This document shows positions 26,596-34,097 of a stretch of DNA of 64,000 nt, in pieces. Source of the stretch: CAZMGV01 sp964621525 [NCBI: uncultured bacterium] (GTDB lineage Bacteria > JAGRBM01). The stretch covers positions 62,001 through 126,000 of the forward strand of contig CAZUMS010000008.1 in NCBI GenBank assembly GCA_964621525.1. Reading direction: 5' to 3'. The translations under genes and the position numbers were made by a program. Each line of letters starts with the position of its first letter. Positions within the stretch are counted from its first letter, which is position 1. A model generated the notes under the pieces. That model was given only the letters and a program-made list of their open reading frames with translations, made no database searches and was not told where the DNA came from.

Positions 26596-26671
26596 GGGGC
26601 TGTAGCTCAGCTGGGAGAGCGCCTCGTTCGCAATGAGGAGGTCGTCGGTTCGATCCCGATCAGCTCCACCA
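26596..26671 (+). tRNA. tRNA-Ala (anticodon CGC)
   Basis: The 76-base sequence folds as a full cloverleaf. The acceptor stem GGGGCTG pairs with CAGCTCC and includes the G3-U70 wobble pair that identifies alanine tRNAs. The D-arm is GCTC/GAGC. The anticodon stem CCTCG/TGAGG carries loop TTCGCAA, so the anticodon is CGC (reads GCG). The T-arm has TTCGATC. Discriminator A at 26668 and an encoded CCA at 26669-26671 complete it. No integrase or repeated 3' fragment is seen nearby. Confidence 0.96.
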
Positions 26672-26751
26672 CCCTCCGGCTCCCCGCCGGAAGGAAGTGG
26701 GGGTCCCGTCAGAATTCCGCCAGCCAGAACCTGAATACCCGGAGGCCAGTC

Positions 26752-27468
26752 ATGAACCCCGTTACGCTGTACCAGTTCGAGCTCTGTCCGTACTGCCACA
26801 AGGTCAAGGCCGGGATGGACCTCAAGGGCATTCCCTACGAGAAAATCGAAGTGAATCCGATCAGCAAGAAGGAACTCCCGCCGCTGCCGCCGGGCTCGGC
26901 GAAGAAGGTTCCGGTGATCCGGTTTGACGGCAACCTTGTGGAAGACTCCACGGCGATTCTCAAGTTCCTGGACGGCAAGGTCGCGGGCAAGGTCAAGTTC
27001 GTCCCCGAGGATCCGATCCTGCGGGAGAAGACCGAGCTGGTCGAACAGTGGGTCGATGACGACCTCACCTACGCACTCCCGACGGTGATCTACGGGACCA
27101 TGGACGAGGCGATGAAGGCCGCGCAGGTCACGGCCCGCTCGTCCAACTTCGGTTTCTTTCAGAATCTGATGGTCCGGGCCGGCGGCTCGCTGATCATGTA
27201 CCAGGTGTCCAAGCGCATCCTGAAGAAGCGCGACCAGACCGACGGCCACGCCTGGGTCCAGAAGGAACTGGACAAGTTCGAGAACTGGCTCGGCGGCCAG
27301 AAGTTCGTCTGCGGCGACGAGCCGACGCTCGGCGACGTCGCCGTCCACGGCGCGCTGAAATGCATCGAGGAGTTCCCGGCGTTCGGAGAGGCCATGGCCC
27401 GGCCGAAGCTCAAGGCCTGGTACGACCGGATGCAGCAGCTGCGCGACCAGAACCGGGCCCGCGCGTAA
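26752..27468 (+). CDS. Glutathione S-transferase-like protein (PGES-2-like)
   Basis: The 238-residue protein begins with a glutaredoxin-type thioredoxin fold carrying CPYC (LYQFELCPYCHKVKAGMDLKG), then the cis-Pro strand KKVPVIRFDG and the EDSTAI motif that contacts glutathione. The C-terminal GST helical domain ends LGDVAVHGALKCIEEFPAF..RPKLKAWYDRM. The combination of CPYC and a long helical insert resembles membrane-associated prostaglandin E synthase 2-like GSTs. It probably binds a thiol such as glutathione or glutathionyl-haem; the substrate is unknown. It follows the tRNA on the same strand. Confidence 0.8.
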   Translation: MNPVTLYQFELCPYCHKVKAGMDLKGIPYEKIEVNPISKKELPPLPPGSAKKVPVIRFDGNLVEDSTAILKFLDGKVAGKVKFVPEDPILREKTELVEQWVDDDLTYALPTVIYGTMDEAMKAAQVTARSSNFGFFQNLMVRAGGSLIMYQVSKRILKKRDQTDGHAWVQKELDKFENWLGGQKFVCGDEPTLGDVAVHGALKCIEEFPAFGEAMARPKLKAWYDRMQQLRDQNRARA

Positions 27469-27566
27469 ATCCCGGATTCAAGAACTTTTCATCCGCAATT
27501 AAGCGTTCCGCGGGGTCTCCTTTGGTAAGTTCCGGTCACATCCGGAGTACTGAAGGAGGCTGGAAC

Positions 27567-27917
27567 GTGAAACGTCTGAAGTTCCTGATCGCTCACGAAA
27601 ACCCCGTCTTCCGCCGGATCGCCAAGCGGCGGCTGGAGCGGGAGGGGTTCGAAACCCTGCTGGCTGGCACGGCGGCTGAAGCCGAGGCGCTCGCGCGTGC
27701 GGCCGGGCCTGATGTGGTGGTTGCGGGGCAGGCGATCGGATCTGTCCCGGTAGAGGGCGGGCGGCAGCCTGTCACCATCGTTCTGGACGGGGAAGGTTCC
27801 CTTCCCGGAGGAGCCATCGCCCACGGGCTCCGGCTGACGAAGAAGGAGTTCTTCGAACTGCTTCAGCTCGGGCCGCTGCTGGTCGCTTTCCTGCTGACCC
27901 TGATCCAGAACAGCTGA
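27567..27917 (+). CDS. Degenerate receiver-like protein
   Basis: The start is GTG 27567, fixed by a near-perfect Shine-Dalgarno AAGGAGG at 27553-27559. The 116-residue product opens like a response regulator (KRLKFLIAHENPVFRRIAKRRLEREGFETLLAGTAAEA), but the acidic pair is replaced by HEN and the phospho-acceptor position (PDVVVAGQ) has no Asp. After about residue 60 the fold is no longer receiver-like, and the C-terminus is hydrophobic (LLQLGPLLVAFLLTLIQNS). It is probably an unphosphorylatable receiver derivative used as a binding module. The function is unknown. Confidence 0.65.
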   Translation: MKRLKFLIAHENPVFRRIAKRRLEREGFETLLAGTAAEAEALARAAGPDVVVAGQAIGSVPVEGGRQPVTIVLDGEGSLPGGAIAHGLRLTKKEFFELLQLGPLLVAFLLTLIQNS

Positions 27918-27924
27918 GCCGGCC

Positions 27925-29415
27925 CTACTTCACCGGGTCTGCCCGCGTCGCAGCCCGCCGTGCGGGCATCTTCTTCGAGGTCATGAACTTCTCGTCCAGC
28001 TTCACGCCCACGTACGACAGCGACGGCGGGTAGTTTTTATCCTCGAAGATGTAGCGCAGGTAGCACTTGTGAAAATTGCCGCGGGCGCCGAGCTTGAGGA
28101 AGATCGAGTTCAGCCCGAAGGTGATCCGGTTGAAGAAGATCAGGTCCGGCGGGAGGTTCATGTGCCGGAGCTTCATCGGATCCATGATCCGGCTCGCGTC
28201 GTTCACCCACTCCTGGGTGAAGACGAACTCCCCGTCGTACAGGAACGGGGCGGCGTGGTAGCAGAAGAAATCCCACATCCAGTCCTTGTCGTAGTCGCTG
28301 CCGGGGAGCACGAGCTTGAGCTTGCGGACGAAGCCGTGGAATTTTTCGCGGTCGCCTTCCACGAGGGCACGGTTCATCGTCAGGAGGTCGATGATGAACT
28401 GGGGCTCGAAATACTTGATGCAGCCGAAGTCGATGAAGGTGATCCCGCCATCCTCGTTGAAGATGTAGTTGCCGGGGTGCGGATCTCCGTTGAAGACGAA
28501 GAACCGGTTCATGGACTCGAACACGAAGTCGTTGAGGACGTAGACGGCCAGTTCCTTCTCGCGCGGGTTCGCCTGCGCGATGAAGTCGTAGAAGTTGAGC
28601 CCGCGCTTGAACTCCTGGCAGAGGACCTTCTTCGCCGAGAACTCGGGGTAAACCCTCGGGATCCGGATCAGCGGGTGGCCCGCCCAGAGCTCCGCGAACA
28701 CCTGCTGGTTTCTGAGTTCCTGCCGGTAATCGAGCTCGTCGAGCAGCCGCTCCTTGAGCTCGGCGACAACCGCGTTTGCGTCGATGCTCTTGTTGACCGA
28801 GCTGATCATGAAGGCGAGGCCCTGCGAGGCCTTCAGGTCGTTCTCGATGGCGGTATCGACACCGGGGTACTGGACCTTCACGGCGACATGAGTGCCGTCC
28901 CTGAGCTGGGCCTTGTGTACCTGCCCGATGGACGCGGCGGCGAGGGGTTCTTCGTCGAAGTGCCTGAAGAACCTGCCGAGGTCCCCCTTCAGCTCCGATT
29001 CCACGACGCTCCGGACCAGCGAGAAGTCCATGGGCGGCGAGTCCTTCTGTAGCGTCTGGAGCATCTCCTTGGCCTGGGGCGGCAGATTGTCGTTCGTGAA
29101 CGAGAGGATCTGGCCGAGCTTCATGAAGACGCCCTTCATGCTGCCCATCATCTTCGCCGCTTCCTCGGCCGACTTGATGTGATACTGCTCTTCGAGGTGC
29201 TTCTTGTGCTCGTGGTTCGCAACCGCCTGGCGGAGCCGGAGCCAGATCTTCCGGAAGACGGACTTCGTGACCAGCGAACCGATCTGCGTCGTCCGCGAGG
29301 TCATGGAGGTCGAGATCCCCGCCTCGTTCCGGTGGGAAACCGCGCGGTAGTACCAGAAGACGGCGCTGCCTGCCGCCAGAAGTCCGAAGATCACATAAAT
29401 CAGGTTGGTATCCAT
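27925..29415 (-). CDS. AarF/ABC1/UbiB family atypical kinase
   Basis: I chose ATG 29415 (496 aa) because upstream in-frame sequence overlaps the permease gene. Residues 5-22 are a membrane span (LIYVIFGLLAAGSAVFWYY). The family KxGQ motif appears as FMKLGQILSF near residue 100, followed by the A-rich loop AAASIGQVHKA, the kinase Lys in VAVKVQYPG, and the catalytic NGDPHPGNY and DFG (ITFIDFGC). UbiB-type proteins support ubiquinone or other isoprenoid-lipid metabolism through ATPase activity. No ubi genes are nearby, so the pathway is inferred from family only. Confidence 0.9.
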   Translation of the reverse strand: MDTNLIYVIFGLLAAGSAVFWYYRAVSHRNEAGISTSMTSRTTQIGSLVTKSVFRKIWLRLRQAVANHEHKKHLEEQYHIKSAEEAAKMMGSMKGVFMKLGQILSFTNDNLPPQAKEMLQTLQKDSPPMDFSLVRSVVESELKGDLGRFFRHFDEEPLAAASIGQVHKAQLRDGTHVAVKVQYPGVDTAIENDLKASQGLAFMISSVNKSIDANAVVAELKERLLDELDYRQELRNQQVFAELWAGHPLIRIPRVYPEFSAKKVLCQEFKRGLNFYDFIAQANPREKELAVYVLNDFVFESMNRFFVFNGDPHPGNYIFNEDGGITFIDFGCIKYFEPQFIIDLLTMNRALVEGDREKFHGFVRKLKLVLPGSDYDKDWMWDFFCYHAAPFLYDGEFVFTQEWVNDASRIMDPMKLRHMNLPPDLIFFNRITFGLNSIFLKLGARGNFHKCYLRYIFEDKNYPPSLSYVGVKLDEKFMTSKKMPARRAATRADPVK

Positions 29416-29470
29416 AAGGGGCGCCGATTGTAGGTACAGCCGCCGGGGAAGGAAAGGAGGGGGTTCGGTG

Positions 29471-30295
29471 TCAGTCCTTCCTCCGGAAGAGGAGGGCGGC
29501 GAGATAGCCCGCAAGGGCCGTCCCGGCCATCGAAGGTCCGGTCGGGAGATCGAAGACGAACGACAGGTAGTAGCCCAGGGCGGCCGAGAGGGCTCCAGCT
29601 CCCGCCGCGATCGCAGATGCGGTTCTCAGGTTTCCGGCCAGAAGGAGAGCGGTCGAGGCAGGGAGCACCGAAAAGGCAAAAACGGCCAGCGCCCCCAGGA
29701 TTTTCGTCCCGAGGGCGATGACGCCACCCATGATGAACCCCTGGAGGGCGATCCAGCGCCGCACTGGCAGTCCGATAACGGCGGCGGTATCCGGATCGTA
29801 GGCGGTCAGGAGGAACCGCTCCCTGAACAGGTACGCAAGCCCTGCCGCCAGAGCAGCGGCTCCGGCAAAGAGATACATCTCGTCTGCTGTGGCCGTCACT
29901 GCGTCCCCGTAGAACGCCTGAACGACGTGCCGGGTTTCGATCCCGAGGAGCCGGCTTGCGATCAGGGTGAGGGCGGATGAACCGATCATGGCGGCGGCCA
30001 GTACGGCATCTCCCGGAAGCCTTTTGCCGGAGCCTGACAGCGAGAACAGGGCGGCCCCGGCAATGCCGGTCAGAAACCCAGCCACCATCGGCAGGTGATC
30101 GTGGGGGTCTCCACTGGCCAGAAAAAGCGAGACGACAGCCCCGAAGCCCGAGAGCTGCGAAACAGCTGAACTGGCGAAGGATTTGCGGGCCAGGACGATC
30201 CGGACCCCCAGATAACCGAGCAGCGCCCCGCCGATCATGGAGGTGATGACGGCGTCGCGCCAGAAATCGAAACTCTCCCAGAAGGAGGGGGTCAC
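29471..30295 (-). CDS. znuB: Zinc/manganese-type ABC transporter permease
   Basis: The 274-residue integral membrane protein has about eight hydrophobic segments and matches the ABC-3 (ZnuB/TroC/MntB) family. The N-terminus is WRDAVITSMIGGALLGYLGVRIVLARKSFASSAVSQLSGFG. The middle carries DAVTATADEMY, and the coupling region IGLPVRRWIALQGFIMGGVIALGTKILGALAVFA is followed by LPASTALLLA. It is the last gene of the metal-uptake operon and its ATG overlaps the ATPase stop (ATGA). Zinc is favoured by context; manganese or iron cannot be excluded. Confidence 0.9.
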   Translation of the reverse strand: MTPSFWESFDFWRDAVITSMIGGALLGYLGVRIVLARKSFASSAVSQLSGFGAVVSLFLASGDPHDHLPMVAGFLTGIAGAALFSLSGSGKRLPGDAVLAAAMIGSSALTLIASRLLGIETRHVVQAFYGDAVTATADEMYLFAGAAALAAGLAYLFRERFLLTAYDPDTAAVIGLPVRRWIALQGFIMGGVIALGTKILGALAVFAFSVLPASTALLLAGNLRTASAIAAGAGALSAALGYYLSFVFDLPTGPSMAGTALAGYLAALLFRRKD

Positions 30296-30954
30296 CGCTT
30301 GGCCTCCGACAGTTCGATGAGGCCCTGCTGCCAGTCGAGATGGAGCCAGTGCGGAGTGATCTCAGCTGCTCCGGCCCGGTCGTGAGAGACCATCACGATG
30401 GCGCAACGCCGGGCTCCTGTAAGGGTCTGGAGCAGCCTGGTGATCCGGCTTTCCGATTCCCGGTCGAGACCGGACGCCGGTTCGTCCAGAACGAGGAGGT
30501 CAGGTTCCAGTGCCAGGGCCCGGGCGATCAGCACCCGTTGCTGCTGGCCACCCGAAAGTGACCTGAACAGCATGGATGCCCGGTCTTCCAGTCCCACCGT
30601 GCCCAGCGCGTCAGCCGTTCGCCGGGTGATTCCGCCATGGTCACGCCGGTACCAGGTCTGGACGGAGGTCAATGGGTGAGAGACTACCTCCGCTGCAGTC
30701 AGAGGATAGAGGGGATCCAGCCGGCTTTTCTGGGGGACATATCCGATTCTGGGGCGCCCGCCTGTGTACCGGAACCGGCCTCCGGCCGGAGGGATCAGTC
30801 CGCAGAGGGTCCGGACGAGCGTGGATTTGCCGCCGCCATTGGGGCCGAAAACAGAAAGGGCTTCTCCACGGTTCAGGGAAAAGTTCAGGGGCCCCAGCCT
30901 GCTCTGGCCGTATCCGAGATACAGGCCGTCGGCCTCGAGCAGCGGCGGGTTCAT
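30292..30954 (-). CDS. znuC: Zinc-type ABC transporter ATP-binding protein
   Basis: This is a 220-residue ABC ATPase. Walker A is FGPNGGGKSTL near residue 36, the Q-loop lies in GYVPQKSRLD, the signature SLSGGQQQRVLIARALA near 135, and Walker B LLVLDEPASGLD. The switch His is in MVSHDRA. Compact size and YVPQ are typical of the ZnuC/MntA group. It should energise the adjacent permease at the inner membrane. Confidence 0.9.
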   Translation of the reverse strand: MNPPLLEADGLYLGYGQSRLGPLNFSLNRGEALSVFGPNGGGKSTLVRTLCGLIPPAGGRFRYTGGRPRIGYVPQKSRLDPLYPLTAAEVVSHPLTSVQTWYRRDHGGITRRTADALGTVGLEDRASMLFRSLSGGQQQRVLIARALALEPDLLVLDEPASGLDRESESRITRLLQTLTGARRCAIVMVSHDRAGAAEITPHWLHLDWQQGLIELSEAKR

Positions 30955-30981
30955 GAAAGCGCCCTGCGGATACCGGGCGCG

Positions 30982-31788
30982 TCAGTGGCTGTGAGCCTGG
31001 GCGCTGAAGGCGGCCGAGAGATTGTCCAGAAAGGCCTCAAGGGCGTCAGCGTTAGCCGATTCATGTGAAATGACAACGGTATCCGCCGGGGATTCTTCCA
31101 GAGCACAGACGTCAATTCCGGAGAACAGGCCGCCCGTGTCCAGAACCAGATGGATCTCCGCGGTCTCCCCGTGAGCTTCCAGATGCGCGTCGGCTTCAAG
31201 GGCGGCCAGGTCGTGGATTTCTTCGTCGACTTCGACGATCACCGTCACAGGATCGCCACAGTCAGCGGTTCCTTCGAAATAGAGCGCGAGGTCTTCGATC
31301 TCCGTTTCCGGCTCGTTCTGGCTGTCGCCATGAGAGGGAAGAAGACCGATCAGGAGCCCGGTATACTCTCCGATGGCGACATCGGAAATTGCCGTAAGGT
31401 CCAGTTCGCCGCCGGTGTCGAACGGATGGCCCAGCAGGTTCACGACGATAGCGGCCTCGTGGTCGCCGCCGTGTCCGTCTTCCTCATGGTCTTCGTGGAG
31501 CGACACGAAAACGTCAGGGGCCGTGAATCCGGCGCTATGGCTGTGGGAATGGCCGCCTTCGTCTTCTGTCTCTGTTTCGGCCGGGACGACTTCCGGCATC
31601 GCGAGGCTGACGACGAAGACGTCCGGCAGTATTTCTGCCGGAACCGCAGCGCCATCGGACATCTCGCCGGTCCCTTCGACCGAAAGGGTAAGGGCTAAGC
31701 TGCCTGTCCCGCGTCCTTCACCAACGCAGGATGCAGCCAGAAAGACCGGCACTACCGCGGCCGAAAGCCAAAAGTTCCGAATACCCAT
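30982..31788 (-). CDS. His/Asp/Glu-rich lipoprotein of the metal-uptake operon
   Basis: The 268-residue protein has a lipoprotein signal ending AASC (Cys21). The mature chain is strongly acidic and carries two histidine clusters, GGHSHSHSAG near residue 80 and HEDHEEDGHGGDHEA near 97, plus a C-terminal QAHSH. That composition suits periplasmic capture of Zn(II). It lies between the binding-protein gene and the ATPase gene with gaps of 14 and 27 bases, firmly inside the operon. The binding protein here lacks the long His loop usual in ZnuA, so this lipoprotein may supply that function. No known family is recognised. Confidence 0.72.
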   Translation of the reverse strand: MGIRNFWLSAAVVPVFLAASCVGEGRGTGSLALTLSVEGTGEMSDGAAVPAEILPDVFVVSLAMPEVVPAETETEDEGGHSHSHSAGFTAPDVFVSLHEDHEEDGHGGDHEAAIVVNLLGHPFDTGGELDLTAISDVAIGEYTGLLIGLLPSHGDSQNEPETEIEDLALYFEGTADCGDPVTVIVEVDEEIHDLAALEADAHLEAHGETAEIHLVLDTGGLFSGIDVCALEESPADTVVISHESANADALEAFLDNLSAAFSAQAHSH

Positions 31789-31802
31789 GATCGTACCCTC
31801 GT

Positions 31803-32729
31803 TCAGTTGGAATTCTTCCGGGAAAAACCGGTTTCCAAGGCTTGAACCAGTCTTTCAAGAAACTCGATGTAGGTAGCGCTACCCGCCGCACCCACATCGC
31901 CCGGGATGACCACGACGGGTATATCGGCCTTGGCCGCGACAATTTCGGCAGTTTTCAGGTCATGCCAGGGTTCGGTAATGACGAGGGCGGTTTTCCGTTC
32001 GCGCATCGCGGAAATGAGGCCGGCAACATGACTGGGACTAGGCGAAACACCTGGCAGCGGTTCGATGTATCCGCTTTCGACCAGGCCCAGCCAGTAAGTC
32101 AGATAGCGGAGGCTGTCGTGATAGCAGACCACCTCCTTGCCCCGGTATGCCGACATCCGTTTCAATGCTCCGGCGGAGAACGTGGCGAGCTTTTCACGGA
32201 AAAGAGCGAGATTGGCCTGATAGTTGCCGGCATGTTCCGCATCGATCTGCGCCAACCGTTCGGCAATGGCTGAAGCGATCCTGAGACCATAATCCGGGTT
32301 GTAGATGAAATGGGGGTTCCCGCCCGGATGAATGTCCCCCATCCGCCGGTCCACAGGGCCTGAAGGAATACCGAGCAGAGGCCCGGCATAACGGGAAGCA
32401 TCCAGATTCCCCGGTTTCCCCGGCTGAATATCCCCATTGCGGGCATTCAGCAGCAGGGGTGGCAGCCACCCGATCTCGAGTTCAAGCCCATTGTGGACAA
32501 GCAAATCTGCACGACGAAGTTTCAGGATGAAGCTCGGCCGTCCGTCGACATAGTGCGGATCTTCGTTGAACGAGGCCAATGACTCGACCTGTACGAAATT
32601 TCCGCCGACTTCACGGGCCAGGCTTGCCAGTCCGGGAGTCGTGGTTACGATCTTCGTCGCAGCGGACGCACCGCCGGGGAGAAAGACTGCAAGCGCCGCA
32701 ATCAGTACCGGAAACATCTGTTTTTTCAT
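31803..32729 (-). CDS. znuA: Metal ABC transporter substrate-binding protein (ZnuA/TroA type)
   Basis: ATG 32729 gives a signal peptide (MKKQMFPVLIAALAVFLPGGASA) and 308 residues. Family features are the metal-ligand His in EDPHYVDGRPS, LLVHNGLELEIGWLPPLL, MGDIHPGGNPHFIYNPDYG, CYHDSLRYLTYW and the late VVVIPGDVGA loop. The GDIHPxGNPH form marks a subgroup of cluster A-I binding proteins. No His-rich loop is present. It should deliver Zn (or Mn) in the periplasm to the ABC permease encoded two genes downstream. Confidence 0.9.
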   Translation of the reverse strand: MKKQMFPVLIAALAVFLPGGASAATKIVTTTPGLASLAREVGGNFVQVESLASFNEDPHYVDGRPSFILKLRRADLLVHNGLELEIGWLPPLLLNARNGDIQPGKPGNLDASRYAGPLLGIPSGPVDRRMGDIHPGGNPHFIYNPDYGLRIASAIAERLAQIDAEHAGNYQANLALFREKLATFSAGALKRMSAYRGKEVVCYHDSLRYLTYWLGLVESGYIEPLPGVSPSPSHVAGLISAMRERKTALVITEPWHDLKTAEIVAAKADIPVVVIPGDVGAAGSATYIEFLERLVQALETGFSRKNSN

Positions 32730-32739
32730 GATGAATACC

Positions 32740-33984
32740 TCAGAAGGGGTGGGCTCCGTGGGCCCCGATACCGAACTGGAACTGCCCGAAAACTTCATGG
32801 ACGCCGTTCACGCCGGGGAGCCGTTCCTTGTCGTAGTTGTATTGCAGGCGAAGCCGGAAAAACTCGGACAGATACCAGCTTCCGGAAATGCCGGCGCGCC
32901 ACTGTTCGGTTCCTGAATGGAAAGGCGCGAGTTCCGTATTCACGAAAACCGGCGGATTCGGTCCCTTCAGCTCCGAGGGAACTCCCTGATAATCGAACCG
33001 GACGGCGGCGCCCCAATGACGGTGGAAACGAGCCTCTAGCCAGCTATAGAGACCGCCTTCACTCAGGCTTCCGCCGGGGAGTTCCGCGAGGCGCGCAATG
33101 TACTCGGCCTGAAAGGCGAGATACCGGCTGGAGGCTGTGTCCCGCCACTTGAGGTACAGATCCGTCCCCCAGAATCTGGTCCGGTTGTATTTGCGGTTTG
33201 CCGGGCCTCCGGAATCGTTGGGGCCCTGGGTAAAAGAACCACCGAACTGGAAGTAGAGGTTATCAGTGAGATCCCAGTATTGCTTGAGATGAACAGTGGT
33301 CACGAAATCGTCGAGGCCGCTGGTTTCGTCGGCCGGAACTCCAAAACTCGATTCGTTATCCGCCGTCTGGAAGGCTCCGATGATCTCGGCATACCAGGGC
33401 AGGGGGAGAAGAATGGAGCCCTGCAAGCCGAGTCCCCGGAGGTTCTCGCCGCTGAAGAACCGCCGGTTCGCGAGCGGCATGTCGGCGAAGGGGGTCACCT
33501 CCAGAAAGTGAAGCGTGTTAAACCGGCCAAAGGGCGCATAGAACTGGCCGGCCTTGAACTGAAGACCCGCCGGAAGGTCGAGGGTCGTCAGATAGCCTTC
33601 CTCGATTTCGACGCCGTCCCGGCCGAACGCCAGGAAAATATCCGCCCGTACATGCGGATCTACGAACGCCTGAAGCGCCAGTTCAAGTTCCTGGAGCTGG
33701 ATGGAGAATCCGTCCTGGGTCGAATGGGGTTCGTGGGCATCCAGACGGAAGGTCGGAGTCCTGGAAAAGTAGTTGAAACTCTGGGTCCAGATTGCCGAGA
33801 CATCTATGCGTCCGGCATCCGACTGGATCGAGGGTTTTCGCAGGAAATCGGCGAACGCACTGGTATTTCCCGCAGGAGCCGGAAGCGCCTCCTGGGATTC
33901 CTGACTCAGTGCTGGAGAGGACCAGAGGAAAAAGATGCAGAGCACCAGATGGAATGGCCGCAGAATAAAAGGGATAGGCTTCAC
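32740..33984 (-). CDS. Outer-membrane porin-like barrel of the metal-uptake operon
   Basis: GTG 33984 has a GGAG five bases upstream and gives a compact signal peptide (VKPIPFILRPFHLVLCIFFLWSSPALS). ATG 33999 and 34020 are longer alternatives. The 414-residue product is a string of amphipathic beta strands (FSIQLQELELALQAFVDPHVRADIFLAFG; KAGQFYAPFGRFNTLHFLEVTPFAD; LYFQFGGSFTQG) and ends in Phe (GAHPF), as outer-membrane barrels do. The FGRFN region resembles phosphate-selective or zinc-linked porins. It is the first gene of the operon, 10 bases before the binding protein, so it probably lets metal or a metal complex cross the outer membrane. Confidence 0.75.
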   Translation of the reverse strand: MKPIPFILRPFHLVLCIFFLWSSPALSQESQEALPAPAGNTSAFADFLRKPSIQSDAGRIDVSAIWTQSFNYFSRTPTFRLDAHEPHSTQDGFSIQLQELELALQAFVDPHVRADIFLAFGRDGVEIEEGYLTTLDLPAGLQFKAGQFYAPFGRFNTLHFLEVTPFADMPLANRRFFSGENLRGLGLQGSILLPLPWYAEIIGAFQTADNESSFGVPADETSGLDDFVTTVHLKQYWDLTDNLYFQFGGSFTQGPNDSGGPANRKYNRTRFWGTDLYLKWRDTASSRYLAFQAEYIARLAELPGGSLSEGGLYSWLEARFHRHWGAAVRFDYQGVPSELKGPNPPVFVNTELAPFHSGTEQWRAGISGSWYLSEFFRLRLQYNYDKERLPGVNGVHEVFGQFQFGIGAHGAHPF

Positions 33985-34001
33985 GTCCGCTCCGTTCATT
34001 A

Positions 34002-34061
34002 ATGCAATGATATGCAACAACGGGACGGGCAGTCTTAGGATATAATTGCAAACCTTGTCAA
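34002..34061 (-). promoter_or_regulatory. Candidate promoter/operator of the metal-uptake operon
   Basis: Reading the minus strand, TTGACA lies at 34061-34056, a perfect -35; the best -10 18 bases on (TAAGAC) is weak. Closer to the start are two copies of ATGCA (34002-34006 and 34012-34016 on the plus strand), ten base pairs apart, in an AT-rich patch. This could be a metalloregulator site, but it does not match a textbook Zur box. Confidence 0.35.
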
Positions 34062-34097
34062 TAGCGAACGGTGGGAAGCAGGAAGTGGCTGAAAGCC

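Noticed and set aside
26596-26671. tRNA-Ala as an integration site for a mobile element
   Set aside because: No integrase gene, no repeated 3' tRNA fragment and no composition change were seen on either side. The Mu-like gene 0.7 kb away belongs to a phage type that transposes and does not use tRNA sites.
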